Source: Macrobrachium rosenbergii (taxonomy: Eukaryota > Arthropoda > Malacostraca > Decapoda > Palaemonidae). From it: a stretch of 64,000 nt of DNA. Within the stretch, counting starts at the first letter, position 1; each line of letters begins with the position of its first letter. Positions 23,660 to 35,305 of the stretch are shown in pieces. A program made the translations under genes and the position numbers. Location of the stretch: assembly GCF_040412425.1 (NCBI RefSeq), contig NC_089792.1, forward strand, positions 21,331,789-21,395,788, given 5' to 3'. Below the pieces are notes generated by a model that ran no database searches, had not been told where the DNA came from, and saw nothing but the letters and a program-made list of their open reading frames with translations.

Positions 23660-26600
23660 TAATGAAAGGACATACAGTATTTAACTATACATCACTAGTA
23701 AATTTTCACAGTGAAAAAGAAATGGGATTATTTAAGAGGTCATTGCTCCTAAGTACAGATCTTCCTGAAAATGATCTGGAATTCGACTTGAATCACCTGA
23801 CACACTACATACTTTTTATAATTGTGCTAATTTCCTCGGGAACCATTTCAAATCAGTCTCTATGAACATCTTTGAATGGTCCATACAATCCCACTAATGC
23901 TTAAACCACGTCACTTGGAGGTGACGTGGTTGGAAATTGACAGGCAAAGGAAGTATCTCAGGGTCAAAAATGGCCAGAAGAATCGTCTATCATAGGAGTT
24001 TAAAATAGCAGCAATTAAATCGTCCAGCCTGTCAGCTTTGAATATCAATCCTCAACATGTCAGGTAACTCAGACCTCACTTTTGTAACACATTTAGGTAC
24101 CTTCTTTTCTTTTACAAAGATGAATAGAACATAAAAACAACTAATGAAGAAGTTAGCCCTTTCATTCAGTAGGACTTTGTAAGTCCTTTCTATCCCAGAA
24201 CCTGAGCGGTGCTAAGTGATATTTCACGTGGTACGTTGTCTGAAACGTTACTGTTCAACCTATGATACTCAGTTTGGTGTTATTTTAAGGCAGAATATTT
24301 TAATTTTTGTGATATGTTGACAAAACGAAAACAGTAATATAAAAGGTCAAAATATTATTGTTAATCACCAAAACTAGCGCATAAGTGACCTTGGTTTAGA
24401 TTTGGATGGCTGTGTCTGTATGTCATAAGTGATCCAAAGAGTTAAGTTAGCTAGATTAATTTTGAGATTTGATGGAGACCTCTGGTAGAGGTGTGAAGCC
24501 ACTGTAACCAAGAAACAGACTATATATACTGGAGATACAAATAATGTATAGATATCGTTTCCATTGCTTAAATGATTGCAACTTGAAACGGACAAACCAG
24601 TGCAAAAAAAAAATTTTTAGATTAAATGTTGAATTTATTGCAAATTAGTATATCAGATGTTTTAGATAGATATTGTGTAAAATTTATTAAGAAATATAAG
24701 TTGGGGAAAAAGTGTGTCAGAGTTATGGAAAGTTAATGTAAAAGGATATGTAAAAGCAATGATACCTGAGGCCTGAATCTTTCCTTGTCATTAGATATTT
24801 TCTACGATTTAGTCTCCAATTCCATTCAACTAGTTATGACAATATGTACATCAGCTACATATTCTTATAGTCAGTAACTAATCTAAATGAAAGTTTTCAC
24901 AACAACGGCTGACCAATGTTAGACTTGTCATAGTTTAGTGTGATAAATCTAGTAATAGTTGACCTAAAGTTACAGGATCCTCTAAATAGCTTTTGTAGCC
25001 ATCTGCAGTCTTTGGTTCTCTTTGCATTATTGAGTTGCATTATCGCAACATTGTGAGAATAGATGTTTCAGGAAGGAGGAATTCACACTGACTGCTGTCT
25101 ACGATTAGGCTGAGCACATACCAGACTGTTTTCACATCAAGTTGGAGATTGAAAAGTTTTAGGGATATCAAGACGTCTTCACGGTTAATTATGATGACTC
25201 ATCTTAGGGGGACATCAAAGCTGCATCATGAATGCGGTAGATGTTAGTTGACTGACTTCAGCTGACTGGAAAAACTAAGATTTTCTGGTCATCCGACAAA
25301 GGTGATAGTTCTGGTCCTCATTTACTTAGCTCCAGATGTTCAGTTTGGCAAGTGGGTCATGTCGAGATTTAAAGTTAGATGTTCAGGTCTTCCTCTAGAT
25401 GTGACTGATTGAAAGTGAGACCAGTTATCCATGCTTATCATCATCTCATCCTGAAGATTTCAGGTGTGGCATGGGTACTGAGCACCATCATCAGACAGAT
25501 GCCACCACGAATAAAGACTGGGACGCTTCTGGTCGAGAGCACCTGCAGCATGACATGCTAGACTTACACAGAAATAACAAAACTTGTCTGTGACATCTTC
25601 CAATTAGATCTGGGTAGTTCCCAAAGGCGTATCTATGTATTTATAGATAACTAGAGAAGAAAGTCTTGTCTTGTTTGGATGTTATACTGATAGATGTTAA
25701 TACGAGAATTCTGATGCTCTGATATCGTTCTTTTGGAGTTTTGACTTATCATTCTGGGTTTTCAGAGCCTCCAGATCCGATTAATCGTTTTTTTTCATCC
25801 TTTATTGTGAAAGTTATCTTTTGACGTTGATCTCCTATTGTCACAGCCTGGTTTCTTTTCAGTCTGAATCTGCCATTACTCAGTCTCCCAGTGCATCCAT
25901 TCTGCTTGTCAACATTTGTCATTGTCCTCCGAAAAAAGTATTCACTATTCAATGGAATTTTTCATTTCTTTTGACCTCTGATGACAGCAGACAGTTATGA
26001 GGACCCATGTTCACTGCTTATTCCTCATGCTGGAATTATGTCTAATTTTTCTGGAAGTCCTGTGAATGCTACAATGTTCCTACCTTGTGTACACCCTTTC
26101 TGTAGAAGAGATTTCTTGTCTGGAGGAACTTTATCTTGAAACACTTTGTTGCAAAGGTCTTTTGCTACATGGTGGATGACTGATAAAGCAAACTAGATCC
26201 CAGTGGCTCAATTTATAAATGCATGCATTTCTTTTATTGTAGCTTATAAATGTGTTTTATATAACTTAATAAATTCTTTCCGACCAATGGAATTGTCGTA
26301 ACATTAAATACATAGGCTGCTACTTACCCCTCCACAGTGATTCGCTCAACGCTAGTAAATTGGTTATTTATAAGTACAGAAACCCCATATTCCACGTACA
26401 ATCTCTACCGTTGTGCTGTACAAAACGGAGATTTACTGTTATTCTGCTTTCTATCCCAGTAGATTTGTACATCCTGTGAAAAATGTTCTTGCTCGTATTG
26501 ACATTTTCATTCAAATAACTTTTTTTATTTCTTTATGGACGTTGTTTAAATATGTTGGGAAGTGGAATGATAATTTTTTAGATTAGAAAGATTTCAGATG

Positions 26601-28990
26601 TAAGTCTGTAATTTGTGTAGTTGTCGTGATTCCTGTCCCCAGTTTGTATTGTTGTTGTACTAAAATTTCTGTCCCCATTATTTTGAGTTACAATTGTTTA
26701 TTATGTAATTTGCAGTGTAATTAAAATCATTTATTACTTTACGTAAAATTTATAATTGTAATTTTGAAGCTGCCTATCTTTAATTGTTGAGCATAATTAA
26801 TAGCAGATGTGTAATTTTAAGAGGTCTCTTTTCATTTATGCTTAATGACCAAATAAGAATATTTCTCAGGTCTTTCTCTTGGAAATTGATTTCTTTTTTT
26901 TTTTGTGGGGGGTGGGTGGTGTCGGGAGATTAAAAAATCCTTGAGACCCATGAGAAAATTATTAGATACAGGTATTGAAGCCTGCAACTACTTTTGTCAT
27001 TAAAGAAATAACGATATTACATGAGAATTTAACTATCTTTGAAGTCCATTTTCTTGAGAGTGTTGTTTAAATCAGCTGAGATTTGCGGGAATGGAAAACA
27101 AACAAATGTATGTTTTAGAGTTTTGTACAAGCAGATCGTATTATACGGAGATATTGTCTCTGAAGTATGAGGAAATACTATCTATATTGGGTAGCATTTG
27201 CAAAGGCAAAGTAAGAATGAATTATATATAAAAAAATGGGGTGGGAGGGGGGACGCCTGAGAATGGGAGGGAGGTCTCAGTGTCTTGGTTGTGCTATAAA
27301 TTATAGTGTGATGTTCATGCTTGTGTTGCATTCTGTATTACTGTAGTAAATTTGTCGGTATATATACATAACTGTAAAGCAGATTGTGACACGATGTTAG
27401 ATGAGAGGCTATTTTCTTTAATGTAACAATGCAGTTATTTGGGATTACTTCAAATCATTGCGGCATATTTTGCTTACACCACTGGAATCAACCTCACCCA
27501 TATTAGCATATTATGAAGCGGAAAGACTAATTCATGACTTTGATAAACAATAGATTAGAAACTTGTCTGCACTTAACTCTATCAAGAACACAACCCAAGG
27601 ATACTTGATAGCCGTGACCATCTCATATCTAATGTTGTATCTTGTTCCTTTTCTCAAATAATTTTCATTTATTTTTTAATTTCCTTTACTATTCATATCA
27701 GTGAGACAAAAATTAAGTCTTTCCTCGGCTTGACATGGTTATTCACAATTTGATTCAGTTTTCAACAAATTCTCTTGTGATCCATAATTATATACGATTT
27801 AGCAATGCAGAAATCCAGGTGTCAAGTTCTGATATACAAATAGGTCTTGAGTCGTTACTTTGTATTGTGAAATTTATCAACCCTGATCCCTATGTATCTT
27901 CCTATGCTAAACATACTGACTGTTATGTTCTTAAAGTCTAAAAGTGTCATGCTAACAGCTCATATCCTTCATCAGCAGCAACTGGGATTTTCTGTGGTGC
28001 GTATAGGAATATATAAGAACCCTTTGCATTGCAGCACATGCTTTCAGAAGCCTTTTATGAGAAATGACCAGTTCCTACTTTAGCCACATAAACTCCCCGT
28101 TCCTGCTGGACTGGAGTTAGTCTTTAGCATGTAGACAGCACTCTTATTTCATTGTCATTGTGACGTAGGGCATTACAAAATGGTGTCCTTTACTATTGTA
28201 AGACAGCGCATGTTGGCGTCTTAACAAGCTTTAGAAGGAAGCCAGCTTAATAATCTCTTTGTCTTTTCAAGCATCTGAAAGGCCTGTCTCAAGATTCTCC
28301 CCCCTTAAACTGACAAATGTTTTCCCCATCTCTGGTTACTCTGGTCATTTCCTCTATTTCTGCCGAGAATCTGTATTCATATGCGATGTCATTCTGGATA
28401 CTTATAACACCGAGCAGTGCATCCTGTGCATTGTGAAACCATGATCTCAATCTATACTTTTGTGAAGTAGAAGTAGAGTCAAGCAAAAGTAGGTTTGCAT
28501 TGGTAGCTTTTTTGTGACCACTATTAGAATATTAGTCATGATTTTAGATGAACCTGTTATATTAGACTACTGCTGGCGGTACCTTCAGCAGCGCCTCGTA
28601 CGAGGAGTGTAGTTTTTGAGATGATATTTCATACTGATTTTTAGTGCCGAGTATTGAAAGACCATAAAACATTGCATACTCTGGTCAACAGTACTGTAGA
28701 TATCTCACCGGTTTACTGACATTCATGATTTATGACACATTTTCAAAGGAGTTAATTGACTGTTTTTACCGGTATAATTTTCAGTGTAAAATATTAGCTT
28801 TTCTTACCTATAAGGTTTGGCCCCGATGTTAATGCACTAATTATAATTTGGCTGTATGATTCATCTCCGATTTACACAGACTGAAAACAGGTTACTGCAA
28901 CCTCAGTACAAAATTGGAAGGAACTAAAGAAAACAGAAGGTTGCATTTTCATACAGTATAATGAAAGTGCAGTCGTTTTTTTATCATGAA
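22429..28990. other. intron between the two alternative exons, first part
   Basis: AT-rich intron. It holds a short (GAT)n run near 22634-22651, an (AAT)n run at 23.63 kb, a small perfect hairpin near 23.90 kb (ACCACGTCAC with its complement), and, from about 24.8 to 26.2 kb, sequence resembling old degraded repeat that I cannot classify. No gene seen. Confidence 0.5.
23628..23664. repeat. (AAT)n microsatellite
   Basis: About 12 triplets of AAT with one AAC interruption. Confidence 0.93.
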
Positions 28991-28999
28991 CTCATATAC

Positions 29000-29320
29000 G
29001 TCCTGTAGGGCGGGGTAGCGCCATCAGTGCACTTCACGCAGTGCACTGTAGTCATTACTTAGGTTCTTTTCGGCGGCCCTTCGGCCCCTACCTGCAACCT
29101 CTTTCGTTCCTTTTACTCTACCTCCGTTCATATTCTCTCTCTCCCATTTTACTTTCCATCGACTCCTAACAGTTGCATCATGGTGCAAATGCGATGTTTT
29201 CCTCTTGTCACACCTTTCAAACCTTTTTACTCTCAGTTTCTCTTTCAGCGCTGAATGACATCATAAGTCCCAGCGCTTGTCATTTGGCCTAAATTTTATA
29301 TTCCATTCCATTCCATGAAG
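29000..29320 (+). mobile_element. SINE-like interspersed repeat with ATTCC tail
   Basis: A compact block, more GC-rich than its surroundings. It runs from GGGCGGGGTAGCGCCATCAG, through a short inverted motif (GTGCACTTCACGCAGTGCAC) and TTCGGCCCCTACCTGCAACC, to CAGCGCTTGTCATTTGGCC, and ends in a tandem CATTC/ATTCC tail. From memory this consensus is very common in decapod genomes and transcripts, which supports the taxonomic guess. A short-element structure is visible, but no clear pol III A/B boxes were confirmed. Confidence 0.65.
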
Positions 29321-32101
29321 ACACATAAAGTACTGTCAGTCGTTTGCAGTTGTTGTGTTTCTTCATGAGTTATTTGGATTATTAGGAGACATTTTATTCC
29401 CCTTACCTTGATGTTATTCCATCTTCTCATTTTGTTATGATATATATTTTTGTATAGTAGTGTCCTATTCATCTGTCTAGATATTTAAATTCTTACCTTT
29501 TGCCCAATGCCCCAAAAAATCTTGATTTTTGGACTCTGTCCCGTTTTAATTTTAACAGCGATAACATGTTATCTACATCATGGCTCTCCTGATACGTGAC
29601 TGCCATGAAGCACCAGACTTTCAGTATATGGCTCCAAAGTGACAATCTGTCGGTTTGCAGGGCATTTAAATAGCTATTTCATGCCTCAAGAATCTTTAAT
29701 TTCTGCGCCAATAGAAAATGCAAGGAAGTAGGTAAATATTGCAATGTAACAAAAACATTTAGACCGCATATCGTGCATATCAAGAGACCCACCATTCTCC
29801 TAGAATCAGTGGCTTTCTATCTAATTAGTGGCCTAGATTAATTTGTTCAGTTCCATCAATCACAGGGCTGATGCTCTCTGCTTATTCTAAGGGTAATGCT
29901 GTGTGAATTGTTCATTTGAGTTCTCCTTAATTAGGCTGCCTTGGATTCTGGGCTTCCGGTTTCCAAAGATGTGATGTGGAATTGTATTCCAATAATAGTT
30001 GTACAAAGTACCTAGAACATTTGGCACTGATACCATCATCTTTTGAGGTATGAGAAGCCTTACTAACAATATATAGCTTACTGGGAGCATTAGATTATGT
30101 TGATAAGTTTTTTTTAAATAAAAGAAAGTTTAGAGTTCAAGGTCAAAACTGAAACTGTATTACTTATTCAGTTTGATTACTTTTGTCTACTATGGTGTGC
30201 TTCAAGTGACCTGTCTTGAAATACGGTCTGTTTTTGATCTGTTTTGGGGTTGGAAGATTGTCTTTAAACTGAATCGATCACGTCAGACGAAGAATGTCAC
30301 ATAATGACAGTGTACCTGATCCTCTTTCTGTTCTATTCAGTTGTCTCCTCATATCTTATCAACTCATTTTATAAGAATCTTCTCTTTTTGCCTTATAATG
30401 GTGGCCTCATTTTGCATATGTACTAGCTTGGTGGTTATCTCAGTACCACTAAGATACTTTTGATATTTCACACATTACTTTGTAGCTTTTCTTATAGCTA
30501 AACGTTACCTGACGGCACAATCTTTCAGGGCAACCTGACTATGGTACAATAAACGTCTTAAACCAGTCCCTTTTCTGAGGACTACATTGTACTCTTTGGT
30601 GTTTCTCCCTATATCACGCTGTGTTCAGTCATCTGCAAAATGACATGTTAAAATTTTTAAAATTTTTATTGTTTTCTTATAAGAAATTCATCCCTCCCAA
30701 CTTTTCTTAGTTGACCATTTATTTCAACTGTTCCTATGCGCTCTTGGAACCCTGGAAGTATTTTCTGAGATTTTCATTTTGTTTTTTTTTACATTTAATA
30801 AACTTTTTGCCTGCAGTCGGATTTTTACCGCCCATTGTCTTTTACCTTGCCTTAATTCCATCACCATAATCTAATGCCAAAGTCTCTTACTACTGTTAAT
30901 TACTTCTGTTTATCTTTTAGGGAAAAAATGTCTCTCCTTAATGTTCTGTGAGTTAGTGCTGTCATTTGTATGTAAATACTGTGAGAAAGGTAATCACTAT
31001 ATAATAAAAGAACTGATTATTGATATCCTTGTTTTGTCAATGTAGTTGTATTCTAGATATATGGTTAAAGAAATATTTTGAGAGATATGGGTCACTCTTA
31101 ACTCCTTTGAAAAGGTATCATATAATATAGCAGATTGCTGCACTACGACAAGACTTTTTGACTTGTTTGCTGTGTTGTAGGGTGACTCACTTGTTCTGTT
31201 TACTAAATATTTCATAGAGGTGAAAGAAAACAGAATATCATTATAAAATAGTACTTTAATTACAAACCATGTCTAATTTTCGTATTAACATAAATAAACA
31301 TCGAAAATAATATCATCTTAATAAACTCCATATAAATATTCATAAAAACTAATCCCACTTTTACTTTTCAGACTTGATTGTTGAACAATAATGTTTTTTG
31401 CAGATTTCATTGCTAATTCATGACTTTCGTGAACTATATCCAGGACATAAAAGATATTTTCATACTCTGTTTTTCCCTCTGGAAAAGATTTTGAAGTTAT
31501 GACCTGTGAGTAGTGCCGTAAATTCAGAGCTCTTAAAACCCTGTCATCTAAACTTCCATGTGATAGCCTTGGAAAGAAGGCCTCTCTTCTGGTGAACTTA
31601 TAGACTTCATTTGTTTACTTGCATGTGCAAGTACATAGCATGTTATAATGTGTAAATGCCAGTAACAAATGGATTCACTGTTGCGGAAGGCCACACCAAG
31701 GCTTTAAATACAATTAATTAATAAGACGATGTAAACTGAACTGAGAAATTTAGGTTTTGTCACTAAAGGAATGTGTTTAAAGGACAACAGACTTTCACAA
31801 GCACAGAGCTTGCGCAGGTCCTGCTACCACGTTACAAACTTTCATCTGCTTCTACCTCCTTGCTGCCAGATGGGCAGTGGTATTTCTGATTGTTTTAGAC
31901 AAGTGTGAGGGATACTAGTACTTGAGCGTGGCTCTGTGCCTTTATATACTAATTTGAGTGGTGAAGGTATTAATAGCACTGACCATCCAAGTACTTATAC
32001 CCTTAACCACTTCCTAAAGACAGTTAGAAGTTAGCCTAGAAAGGTCCCAAACAATGCTTGTCCTCCTTGCCTTACACTGTCACTCTCTCTCCCTTCTTCA
32101 G
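29321..32101. other. intron upstream of alternative exon B
   Basis: AT-rich, with no gene or recognised repeat. It ends in a strong polypyrimidine acceptor (CACTCTCTCTCCCTTCTTCAG) that serves exon B. Confidence 0.55.
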
Positions 32102-32229
32102 ATTAGATACTTCCTAGCCAGACGTAAGTTCAAAGAGGCCCTAAAACCCTATGATGTTAAAGACGTTATAGAACAATATTCCTCGGGTCATGCAGATCTC
32201 CTAACAAGAGTTAAATACCTGCATGGGAG
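32102..32229 (+). CDS. KCNQ: KCNQ alternative exon B (helix B end and helix C)
   Basis: This second version of the helix B/C exon is also 128 nt and in the same phase as the copy at 22301. It has a long pyrimidine-rich acceptor and a strong AG/GTGAGT donor. It encodes [16 protein letters not shown], the unchanged [12 protein letters not shown] core, and [15 protein letters not shown]. The substitutions (A to B, by codon) are K2R, V5L, A28S, V31A, S35T, T39Y and Q41H, most of them in helix C and its lead-in. Of the 35 conserved residues 24 use a different codon, so both exons are old and under purifying selection rather than a recent copy. If spliced after exon A the frame shifts and meets TAG at the sixth codon, so they should be mutually exclusive. 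Confidence 0.95.
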
Positions 32230-33748
32230 GTGAGTTAGAGGAATGGGCTTAGTGTAGACGCCTAGATTCGTAAAATGTGCACCAATAATGAGGAAATATC
32301 AGTTGGAACTCACGTCAACCTTTGATGACTGTATCCGAACATGTGCATTGATGTATTACAGATGTTCATCTGTGAGTAGCTTTTTTTATCTAGTACTTCA
32401 TTATGAGTATGTCCTCCTACCTAGTAAAGAGTCTGTTATTCATTCTCATGTCTGTGTTACATCATCATAACCATACAACAAAGATCACTTTATTCCCTTC
32501 TTGATATGCTTTAGTTTTTTTAACTTTGGTTTTTCTCAAAGAGATGTTTGTAGAAGATATCTAAAATTATTGCAACAATATTATATGTTGTTTTAGTATA
32601 GCATAGAGTAGGGTGACTAATCGGAATTTTGGTTGTCCTATAGACTTGAGTTTTATGCAGTGCATTTTGTGATGCATTTGGACCTTGATTTCAAATTTTA
32701 ATCCAAGTTTTTTTTTTTTCTTTTTTTGAGGGGGTTGGGGAGTAAACTTCTTTGGCAGTCTCGAGAACTCATCCCAATACCAAGTAGGTTACCTGTTCAA
32801 TGTTCCTTGTATTCAACGCTTCTCCACCTTTTTGCGATAGTGTTATTCATGCTACATTCAAATCATGTTACATGGTACCCTTTTACTAACTTAAATCAGA
32901 GGATGGAGAACCACAGGCTTAAGTTCGAGTGATGTTTTAATTCGCAGTGTGAAAAATACTCTTTACACCATAAATGTAAGTGCAATGCTGTGTGAGATGT
33001 CCATTAGGTAAAACGTATACTAAGCCTTTTGTGGATTAGCTGTACAGTATGAAGATCATTCTTGTTGATATTGAGATAATCATGAAAAGACATTTAATGA
33101 GGATAAGTATTTAATAGTAATATAATCGATCATGACTAAATTGTATGTATATTTTGTTTTCAAAGACTCTCTTAAAATAAGGTGTATGCAAATGTAACAT
33201 GCAAATATAGTTCTTAATATATTTTGTATAGAACTATAAATTATCACATAATCGTTCAGTGAATAATGCTTTTCCTCATTTTAGAGAACAGTATCTTCAC
33301 TTTAATATTTCGATGAAAATTAAACGATATAATGAGAAGAGGTTGAATTTGTCATTAGATACGCATCTAGGTGGTCAAAGGTCCTCTTTAATAGAAATTA
33401 GAAAGTTAATAGATTCAATGTTTGGTTGTACATAGTCCATGGAGTAATAAAACTGTACTAAGCAGTGATGTTGCAATTATGTGGAAGGTACAAGCGTTGT
33501 TTTTTTTTTTTCCACAAACCCACTGATGATTTAGAGTTGGCCAACCTTGTGTTGGCACGGGCTCTCACTCAACAGCAGGCCGAGAAACTCATTACTTTTA
33601 CATAACCCTATTTATGTCAAAGCGAATCTAAGACACTCCATGCAAGAAGAGGAAGAAAAAACAAAAGTATTCCCGGTAGATGGCGGCGCTATTTAATCTC
33701 AACTAGGACGCAGTTTCCGTGGTAGGAAGTTGTAGAACATAATTTTCT
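32230..33748. other. intron downstream of exon B
   Basis: AT-rich. A short conserved-looking block near 33.5-33.6 kb (GTTGGCACGGGCTCTCACTC) may be a repeat fragment. No gene. Confidence 0.5.
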
Positions 33749-33749
33749 T

Positions 33750-34252
33750 GGGAAATTCCAAGCCGTAGTTCCACGGTGAGCTCGACTCTGGCAGTTGACT
33801 TTTCCCATGTTATTTTACTTGCTTTACAAGAATTTTTAAAGTAATATTTTGTCGGCCGGCTGTAACTAAACTGTAATTGACCTTTGGATACTACACTACC
33901 GACGGGGTAAGCCGGCATTCCGGGCGAGCCCCCCACCCTCCTCCATAGCTAATACGGCAAAATTGTAACCAGTAAACACTCCAAAAAATGCTGACCTAAA
34001 GTACCATAGGGATGTTTACTGGTTACAATTTTGCCGTATTATCTATGGAGAGGGGTAGGGGGCGCGCCGCGGAATGCCGGCTTAGATCTACTTCGTCGGT
34101 AGTGTAGTCTTCAAAGGTCAATTACAGTTGAGTTACAGCCGGCCGACAAAATATTAGGTAGAATAAATTCTCGTAAAGCAAGTAAAATAACATAGAAAAA
34201 CGTCAACTGCCATAGTCGAGCTCACCACGGAACTACGGCTTAGAATTACCTT
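33750..34252. mobile_element. long-TIR palindromic element (foldback/MITE-like)
   Basis: The left arm 33750-33978 and right arm 34013-34252 are reverse complements over about 230 nt, with only scattered mismatches and small indels and a spacer of about 34 nt. Shared inner segment: TAATACGGCAAAATTGTAACC. Shared outer segment: GCCGTAGTTCC. Shared middle: TTTTGTCGGCCGGCTGTAACT. No coding capacity. The structure is that of a foldback or long-TIR non-autonomous DNA element. A target-site duplication was not evident. Confidence 0.9.
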
Positions 34253-35300
34253 GACACCTCTTCCGCAGTGTTGGATTTTCCAGAATGTAAGTGAAATAAC
34301 TTGTGAGGTTACCAACTAGGCTGTTACAAGAGATTTCTGTCGGCGGCAGTAGTCTTTCTTACCACAGCCTTCCGTCTTTAGTTAGTCTAATTGTTGGTTC
34401 GACACTGGGTAATTTTGACTAGTTTTTGGCTGAAAGTGTTAGCAAGTGTTATTTACTCTCACCTTTTGTTTGTATAGATTTGTTTATAGGCTATTTTTCA
34501 GTAGGCTGTTGTGTACTTTGTGCTCCCTGGAGCAGAGGTCACTTTTGTTCTCCATTTTGTGAGTATTTACTTACTAGTAGTAGTTATAGAGATGATGGAC
34601 CCCACTGTTAGTCCTGCAATTCAGGGGACCACAATGGAAAAGTGGAGTTTTAGGGTTAAGGAAAACTCAAATGAGTAAAATACAGGGACTGATTTACCTG
34701 GGGGTAAGTCCTTACTAGGCTGAGGTGGGGAGTTTGTTTCCCCTGGACCCCCACCTGTTTAGCCTAACCTAGGATTCTGGGTACTTAACTAGAACCTCTG
34801 CCCAACGTAATGTTTGGGGCTTTGTCCATAACTAGCTAGAAAGGAGGAGGGACTTGACACCTTCTGGACACCTCTAGCCTTAACAAGGATTCCAGGTCCT
34901 CAGCCTAGCCATAGACCCCCTATCGAACCTAACCTAGGACACTGCAAATGAATAATAAAGGTTGCCTAATCTAATCTAACCTAGGGCACCAGGTCCTTAC
35001 CCCAGTGCCTGACATTACTTTGAAAACATTGTATAAACTAAATCTTAATCAGAACTGTCAGTAGGGTTGACATCTTCAAACTGGTCAGGATCTTCCCAAG
35101 ATGTTGAAGGCTGATGGGTGTCAGACTTTTATGAAGAAATTTTTGTTTAAGTATACTGTATGGAAATGTACTCAGATTTGTTTCCAGGCCACTTACTCCA
35201 TTCTTTAAGGTCCCTCCACAGATATTCTATATTTTTTGTCTGGATCTCAGGTTAAGAGTGAGCCACAAAATGTTTACAGTGATTAATAGTCTCACCTTTT
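34253..35300. other. intron with degenerate CCTAACCTAGG motifs
   Basis: No gene. Between 34.76 and 34.99 kb the motif CCTAACCTAG(G) or close variants occurs several times. It resembles scattered, degenerate arthropod telomere-type pentamers but does not form an array. Confidence 0.4.
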
Positions 35301-35305
35301 GATCA

